A stretch of DNA of 64,000 nucleotides, taken from Stomorhina lunata. Taxonomy: Eukaryota; Arthropoda; Insecta; Diptera; Rhiniidae. Numbering within the stretch: the first letter of the stretch is position 1; each line of letters starts with the position of its first letter. A program made the position numbers and the translations under genes. The DNA lies in contig OW121741.1 of the NCBI GenBank assembly GCA_933228675.1, positions 134,316,120 through 134,380,119 of the forward strand, given 5' to 3'. The notes beneath the pieces are model-generated. The model worked only from the letters and a program-made list of their open reading frames with translations, ran no database searches and was not told the DNA's origin. This document shows, one piece after another, positions 57,405 to 64,000 of the stretch.

Positions 57405-59545
57405 CATACATTTTCATGGAAAAATTTTTCTATAGAAAATTGTTTCATCAAAAATTTTTCTATAGAAAATTTTTTTATTAACAATTTTTCTATGGAAAAT
57501 TTTTTCATCAAAAATTTTTCTATAGAAAATTTGTTCATCAAAAATTTTTCTATAGAAAATTTTTTCATCAAAAATTTTTCTATAGAAAATTTTTTCATCA
57601 AAAATTTTTCTATAGAAAATTTTTTCATCAAAAATTTTTCTATAGAAAATTTTTTCATCCAAAATTTTTCTATAGAAAATTTTTTCATAAAAATTTTTTC
57701 ATAAAAAATTTTTTTATAAAAATTTTTTTATAAAACATTTTTTCATCGACATTTTTTTTATAGAAAATTTTTTCATCAACAATTTTTCTATAGAAAATTT
57801 TTTAATTAAAAATTTTTCTATAGAAAATTTTTTCATCAAAAATTTTTCTATAGAAAATTTTTTCATCAAAAATTTTTCTATAGAAAATTTTTTCATAAAA
57901 ATTTTTTTATAGAAAATTTTTTTATCAAAAATTTTTCTATAGAAATTTTTTTTATTAATAATTTTTCTATAGAAAATATTATTATCAACATTTTTTTATC
58001 AATAATTATCATTAACATTTTTTTGTCCAAAATTTTTCTTTAGAAAATTTTTTTATTCAATTTTTTTTCATCAAAAATTTTTCTATAGAAAATATTTTTA
58101 TCAATAATTTTTCTATAGAACATTTTTTTGTCCAAAATTTTTTCATCAGAAATTTTTCTACAGAAATTTTTCAAATTTTCAAATTAATAATTTTAAAATT
58201 AAGAAATGCAATGAATGATAAATCCTAATTTTTCGAAAATTTTTTCATCAAAAATTTTTCTATAGAAAATTTTTTCATCAAAAATTTTTCTATAAAAATT
58301 TTTTCATTAAAATTTTTTCTATAGAACATATTTTTATCAATAATTTTTCTATAAAACATTTTTTTGCCCAAAAATTTTCTTCCTCAAAAATTTTTCTATG
58401 GAAAATTTTTTCAATAAAAATTTTTCTATGGAAATTTTTCAAATTTTCAAATTAATAAAATTTTTTTTTTATCCAAAAATTTAATAAAGAAATTTTTTTA
58501 TGAAAATTTTTTTTTCAAAAAATAACAATTTTTTCATAGAAAATATTTTCAATAAAATTTTTTCTATAGAAAATTTTTTTATCAAAAATTTTTCTAGAAA
58601 ATTTTCTTTATCAATAATTTTTCTATAGAAAATCTTTTCATCAAAAATTTTTCTTTATAAAATTTTTCTATAGAAAATTTTTTCATCAAAAATTTTTCTA
58701 TAGAAAATTTTTTTCAAAAATTTTGGGACGTCAAACATTTAATAAAAAAGTTTTATTGCAGTGTATTGCACTAAGATCCCAATTTATTAAAAATATTTAT
58801 TATTCTTTCAATATTTATTGTTTTCATCAAAAATTTTTCTATAGAAAATTTTTTCATCAAAAATTTTTCTATAGAAAATTTTTTCATCAAAAATTTTGTA
58901 TAAAAAAAAAAAAATTAAAAAACAATTTTGGGACGTCAAACATTTAATAAAAAAAAGTTTTACTGCAGTGTATTGCACTAAGATCCCAATTTATTACAAA
59001 TATTTATTATTTTTCAATATTTATTGTTTTCATCAAAAATTTTTTTATAGAAATATTTTTCATCAAAAATTTTTTTATCAAAAATTTTTCTATAGAAAAT
59101 ATTTTTATCAACGTTTTTTTATCAATGATTTTCTATAGAAAATTTTTTTATCAACAATTTTTTCATAGAAGATATTTTTAATAAAATTTTTTCTTATTAA
59201 AAATTTTTCTATAGAAAATTTTTTATCAATAATTTTTTTATAGAAATTTTATTATCCAAAATGTTTCTATAGAAAATGTTTCAACCAAAATTTCAATAAA
59301 GAATTTTGTTAAAGAAAATTTTTTATTAAACATTTTTTTATAGAAAAATTTCTTATCAAAATTTTTTTTATAGAAAATTTTTTTATTAAAAATTTTTTTA
59401 ATAAAAATTTTTTAGAAAATTTTTTTACAGAAAAATATTTCTATAGAAAGATATTTTGATTAAAAATTTTTCTTTAGAAAAAAAATTTTTGATCCAAAAA
59501 TATTTTTCTGAAAATTTTCACAGAAATTTTTATCAAAAAATTTTC
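57405..59545. repeat. 30-bp minisatellite array L
   Basis: The unit is CATCAAAAATTTTTCTATAG then AAAATTTTTT, 30 bp (exact period at 57541 and 57571). The core at 57500-57680 is nearly perfect; the remainder is degenerate. The unit contains TTTTCTATAGAAAA, a 14-bp palindrome. Frames of about 60-123 codons on both strands are repeat translations. Confidence 0.92.
58721..59030. repeat. ~205-bp block duplicated inside array L
   Basis: A non-satellite phrase (TTTTGGGACGTCAAACATTT, then TGCAGTGTATTGCACTAAGA and CCCAATTTATT) occurs at about 58721-58825 and again at about 58926-59030. In each case it is embedded among satellite units and preceded and followed by CATCAAAAATTTTT. Confidence 0.8.
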
Positions 59546-59686
59546 TTCAACGAAGCGGCTTTGCTAGCATCCAAATTCCAACTGAATGTTTTTAAACTCA
59601 TTTTCAAGATTTTCAGTGATGATCGTTATATTTACGAAAATTACAAAAAGTCATCGGCTTCTGGTGGTATGGGCTGCCTACGCCTG
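59546..59686 (-). repeat. Inverted copy of the satellite-element terminus
   Basis: On the minus strand it reads CAGGCGTAGGCAGCCCATAC, then CACCAGAAGCCGATGA, and continues with TAACGATCATCACTG and TTGGAATTTGGATGC. This is clearly homologous, in the same order, to 55403-55530, and it directly abuts array L just as the other copy precedes array K. The 81-codon plus frame 59456-59701 across it is not a gene. Confidence 0.75.
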
Positions 59687-61410
59687 TTTTTGATACTGTG
59701 ACTAGTATCCAGTGAGACAGACTTCCGGATAGCAATATCTGCATCCAGATTCAGATCGCTTAACTCGAAGACTTAGCTTAGGCTTGATGAAACGTAAACT
59801 AGAATTCGATTTCCATGGTTGTCGCTTTATAATCTATCACAAATACAAATCGATTGTATTTTTGAACTTAATAATTACATGTCTTCACTTTAAAGGCGCG
59901 ATATCAATCACATCTGTGTGATTATAAAATCTGATTTAACTTTTCCGAACGTAACAATAATCCAGATTTTTGTCGAATAAGTTTAGGGTCCTTCGAATCG
60001 GATTGTATTGTACTAAACTACCATCAGATTGTATACTATCCATCAAATACATTTAGATCTTTTGATATAGTTTAAGTTTTGATTTAAATGTTCCGAATGG
60101 TTCTATGATGAAAGAAACTTAAAAAAATTCTATTCTAAGCTATGGCTTATTGAAAGCCAAAATTAATCATATTTAGCAGACAATTTGTTCAAAAATTGTT
60201 TAAAGGTAATTAAATGCCTCCATAACAAATTCATTCATTATAAAGTTTTTCTATTTTTTATTGTTTCTATTCAACGAAACATAAATTGATAAAACTTTAC
60301 ATTGAGTGAATGAATGAAGTAAATTAATCTGCGAAATAAGTTATAAATTTCGAAAAGGTGGAGGATAATAAGGATACATTACAAACATACACACACACAT
60401 ACCCATGAATGTAAATGGTAATATACATAAATTTGTACATAAATATATATTTATGTACATTTTTATGTCTATACAAACAAAATTATAAATAAGTAATTTA
60501 AATGTTTCCTTCGAAACGAGAGTGTCGTTTAGAAAATAGCAACCATCTCAGATCTCAGACATAAAATGGAATGTTTTTCTTTTTTTTAAGGGAAAACGGA
60601 GTTTGAGGTGTTCATGTATGAGCCCTCAATTTCGTTAGCTCCTCTTACGTTTTTAGCTCTTGGTCCTTTAACGAAGGCGAATGTGATTATTTCTTTTTAT
60701 TATACAATTTAGTTTTCGTGTGTATACAATTTGAGTTTCTTTTCATTTTCCTTGTTTTTTTTTTTTGTTTATTTGGCTTTATCTTGTTTGGACCATAAAG
60801 GAATGAATGAATGGATACTGCGTGGTAACCGAAGGATGTTTGGCTATATAAATGGCTGGGAGAAGTGGGTGGGTGTTTGGTTGTTGTGTTCGTTGGCCTG
60901 TGTGAATTCACTTTATTTTATTCAGTTTTTTTTTTCGCCATTTCCGGTTGCCATTTAATATCGTTTAAGTTACCTTCTTCTTCTTCTTTTATACTCTTAC
61001 AGCTGGTCTTGGTTTTTTTTCTTCCTTTTCCTCAACTCCTTTTTTTGTGTGGCTGTTGTGTTTGCTCTGAATATAAAATGTAAAATAATATCAGATTCCT
61101 TTAAAAAAAAGTTAAGGGAGGCGAGTGTTTGGAAAAATTGCTGCTAAATAGGAGTGGGTTTGGGGGTTTTTAAATAAATGGAGAAAATGAAATTGATGTT
61201 ATTTATATGAGCACTTGACGCGCTAAATTGCCTTTCCGAGCTACTTTCTTTTGCACACAACTTAGCTTTAATGGAAAATAATTAATTTCATAGTGCCGCT
61301 GATGCCTTGCTCCCTCTACTTATATATGGGGATATAATACTATAGGAAATGTATGCAACTCCCAGTAGTTTTAAATTAAAGCAACGTCTGGCGTTTTTAT
61401 TCCATGATAA
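59687..61410. other. AT-rich spacer
   Basis: No gene is recognised. There are ACACACACATAC and TTCTTCTTCTTC microsatellites. The 60-80 codon frames at 60687-61083 lie on overlapping strands and have no domain signature. Confidence 0.5.
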
Positions 61411-64000
61411 TCAGTTCTAGTTCAGTTCTAGTTCAGTTCTAGTTCAGTTCTAGTTCAGTTCTAGTTCAGTTCTAGTTCAGTTCTAGTTCAGTTCTAGTTC
61501 AGTTCTAGTTCAGTTCTAGTTCAGTTCTAGTTCAGTTCTAGTTCAGTTCTAGTTCAGTTCTAGTTCAGTTCTAGTTCAGTTCTAGTTCAGTTCTAGTTCA
61601 GTTCTAGTTCAGTTCTAGTTCAGTTCTAGTTCAGTTCTAGTTCAGTTCTAGTTCAGTTCTAGTTCAGTTCTAGTTCAGTTCTAGTTCAGTTCTAGTTCAG
61701 TTCTAGTTCAGTTCTAGTTCAGTTCTAGTTCAGTTCTAGTTCAGTTCTAGTTCAGTTCTAGTTCAGTTCTAGTTCAGTTCTAGTTCAGTTCTAGTTCAGT
61801 TCTAGTTCAGTTCTAGTTCAGTTCTAGTTCAGTTCTAGTTCAGTTCTAGTTCAGTTCTAGTTCAGTTCTAGTTCAGTTCTAGTTCAGTTCTAGTTCAGTT
61901 CTAGTTCAGTTCTAGTTCAGTTCTAGTTCAGTTCTAGTTCAGTTCTAGTTCAGTTCTAGTTCAGTTCTAGTTCAGTTCTAGTTCAGTTCTAGTTCAGTTC
62001 TAGTTCAGTTCTAGTTCAGTTCTAGTTCAGTTCTAGTTCAGTTCTAGTTCAGTTCTAGTTCAGTTCTAGTTCAGTTCTAGTTCAGTTCTAGTTCAGTTCT
62101 AGTTCAGTTCTAGTTCAGTTCTAGTTCAGTTCTAGTTCAGTTCTAGTTCAGTTCTAGTTCAGTTCTAGTTCAGTTCTAGTTCAGTTCTAGTTCAGTTCTA
62201 GTTCAGTTCTAGTTCAGTTCTAGTTCAGTTCTAGTTCAGTTCTAGTTCAGTTCTAGTTCAGTTCTAGTTCAGTTCTAGTTCAGTTCTAGTTCAGTTCTAG
62301 TTCAGTTCTAGTTCAGTTCTAGTTCAGTTCTAGTTCAGTTCTAGTTCAGTTCTAGTTCAGTTCTAGTTCAGTTCTAGTTCAGTTCTAGTTCAGTTCTAGT
62401 TCAGTTCTAGTTCAGTTCTAGTTCAGTTCTAGTTCAGTTCTAGTTCAGTTCTAGTTCAGTTCTAGTTCAGTTCTAGTTCAGTTCTAGTTCAGTTCTAGTT
62501 CAGTTCTAGTTCAGTTCTAGTTCAGTTCTAGTTCAGTTCTAGTTCAGTTCTAGTTCAGTTCTAGTTCAGTTCTAGTTCAGTTCTAGTTCAGTTCTAGTTC
62601 AGTTCTAGTTCAGTTCTAGTTCAGTTCTAGTTCAGTTCTAGTTCAGTTCTAGTTCAGTTCTAGTTCAGTTCTAGTTCAGTTCTAGTTCAGTTCTAGTTCA
62701 GTTCTAGTTCAGTTCTAGTTCAGTTCTAGTTCAGTTCTAGTTCAGTTCTAGTTCAGTTCTAGTTCAGTTCTAGTTCAGTTCTAGTTCAGTTCTAGTTCAG
62801 TTCTAGTTCAGTTCTAGTTCAGTTCTAGTTCAGTTCTAGTTCAGTTCTAGTTCAGTTCTAGTTCAGTTCTAGTTCAGTTCTAGTTCAGTTCTAGTTCAGT
62901 TCTAGTTCAGTTCTAGTTCAGTTCTAGTTCAGTTCTAGTTCAGTTCTAGTTCAGTTCTAGTTCAGTTCTAGTTCAGTTCTAGTTCAGTTCTAGTTCAGTT
63001 CTAGTTCAGTTCTAGTTCAGTTCTAGTTCAGTTCTAGTTCAGTTCTAGTTCAGTTCTAGTTCAGTTCTAGTTCAGTTCTAGTTCAGTTCTAGTTCAGTTC
63101 TAGTTCAGTTCTAGTTCAGTTCTAGTTCAGTTCTAGTTCAGTTCTAGTTCAGTTCTAGTTCAGTTCTAGTTCAGTTCTAGTTCAGTTCTAGTTCAGTTCT
63201 AGTTCAGTTCTAGTTCAGTTCTAGTTCAGTTCTAGTTCAGTTCTAGTTCAGTTCTAGTTCAGTTCTAGTTCAGTTCTAGTTCAGTTCTAGTTCAGTTCTA
63301 GTTCAGTTCTAGTTCAGTTCTAGTTCAGTTCTAGTTCAGTTCTAGTTCAGTTCTAGTTCAGTTCTAGTTCAGTTCTAGTTCAGTTCTAGTTCAGTTCTAG
63401 TTCAGTTCTAGTTCAGTTCTAGTTCAGTTCTAGTTCAGTTCTAGTTCAGTTCTAGTTCAGTTCTAGTTCAGTTCTAGTTCAGTTCTAGTTCAGTTCTAGT
63501 TCAGTTCTAGTTCAGTTCTAGTTCAGTTCTAGTTCAGTTCTAGTTCAGTTCTAGTTCAGTTCTAGTTCAGTTCTAGTTCAGTTCTAGTTCAGTTCTAGTT
63601 CAGTTCTAGTTCAGTTCTAGTTCAGTTCTAGTTCAGTTCTAGTTCAGTTCTAGTTCAGTTCTAGTTCAGTTCTAGTTCAGTTCTAGTTCAGTTCTAGTTT
63701 AGTTCTAGTTCAGTTCTAGTTCAGTTCTAGTTCAGTTCTAGTTCAGTTCTAGTTCAGTTCTAGTTCAGTTCTAGTTCAGTTCTAGTTCAGTTCTAGTTCA
63801 GTTCTAGTTCAGTTCTAGTTCAGTTCTAGTTCAGTTCTAGTTCAGTTCTAGTTCAGTTCTAGTTCAGTTCTAGTTCAGTTCTAGTTCAGTTCTAGTTCAG
63901 TTCTAGTTCAGTTCTAGTTCAGTTCTAGTTCAGTTCTAGTTCAGTTCTAGTTCAGTTCTAGTTCAGTTCTAGTTCAGTTCTAGTTCAGTTCTAGTTCAGT
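61411..64000. repeat. 11-bp satellite array M (CAGTTCTAGTT)n, runs off the window
   Basis: About 235 tandem copies of an 11-bp unit with, as far as I can see, one substitution (C to T at 63700). It begins abruptly at 61411 and continues to the last base. It is unrelated in sequence to the 28-31 bp arrays. The uniformity points to very recent expansion or efficient homogenisation; assembly or polishing could also smooth variants. Confidence 0.97.

Noticed and set aside
55850..57896. Open frames of 60-123 codons rich in FSIENFFIKN-type repeats on both strands
   Set aside because: Translations of the 30-bp satellite; both strands and several frames are open at once because the unit is a multiple of 3 without stops.
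60687..61083. Overlapping 72-75 codon frames on both strands
   Set aside because: Low-complexity AT-rich sequence with TTC microsatellite; no family signature.
61411..64000. Possible telomeric repeat at the window end
   Set aside because: The 11-bp unit CAGTTCTAGTT does not match the insect TTAGG telomere, flies lack canonical telomerase repeats, and the right end of the array is not visible.
61411..64000. Possible heat-shock-factor site array because of repeated TTCTAGTTC
   Set aside because: A heat-shock element needs inverted GAA/TTC modules; here both TTC triplets point the same way, so the pattern is not met.

Overview
This window is eukaryotic, very AT-rich and essentially without host genes. 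The transposon families (CR1/jockey-type LINEs, mariner and DD37E transposons, hAT remnants, short nonautonomous repeats whose ends carry a TACCCTTCACC palindrome) and the microsatellite-rich filler suggest a fly, probably a higher (calyptrate-like) dipteran. That placement is inference. I found no exon of a recognisable cellular gene, no tRNA and no rRNA. Every protein-like stretch belongs to a transposable element, or is an artefact of translating tandem repeats.

About a third of the window is minisatellite. Arrays lie at about 1.1-5.0, 5.9-6.9, 7.7-10.5, 11.3-13.4, 14.5-16.2, 17.4-18.6, 20.45-22.84, 28.8-30.6, 31.06-31.2, 55.7-56.3 and 57.4-59.5 kb. Units are 28, 29, 30 or 31 bp. They appear to form one superfamily: each reads C(G/A)T(C/T)A, then 7-10 bases, then TATAGAAA around a palindromic core (TTTCTATAGAAA, or TTTCTTAAGAAA in some arrays). 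Array orientation flips several times. The arrays contain higher-order duplications of whole numbers of units (6, 13, 19). Two arrays look as if they are carried inside mobile elements: 20454-22838 has 12-bp inverted ends flanked by TA, and the 55.4-56.4 kb insert shares a terminus with the 59.7 kb end of another array. An unrelated, almost perfectly uniform 11-bp satellite runs from 61411 off the right edge.

Transposon-rich stretches separate the arrays. At 23.25-27.5 kb is an apparently full-coding LINE on the minus strand, with ORF1, ORF2 and an (ATTT)n tail. Between 31.7 and 38.7 kb lies a graveyard of rearranged LINE fragments on both strands. At 41.1-42.0 kb is a mariner whose open reading frame has lost its catalytic core. 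Between 42.0 and 46.2 kb are tandem-repeat-bearing nonautonomous elements. At 46.4-50.2 kb are a hAT fossil, a mariner fossil, and a truncated jockey LINE interrupted by an apparently intact DD37E transposon. TA-flanked or foldback MITEs sit at 39.05, 50.39 and 53.9 kb. An 861-bp tandem duplication lies at 52.1-53.9 kb.

The window reads as satellite-rich intergenic, intronic or pericentromeric DNA. The strongest candidate for something undescribed is the palindrome-cored minisatellite superfamily and its link to transposon termini.
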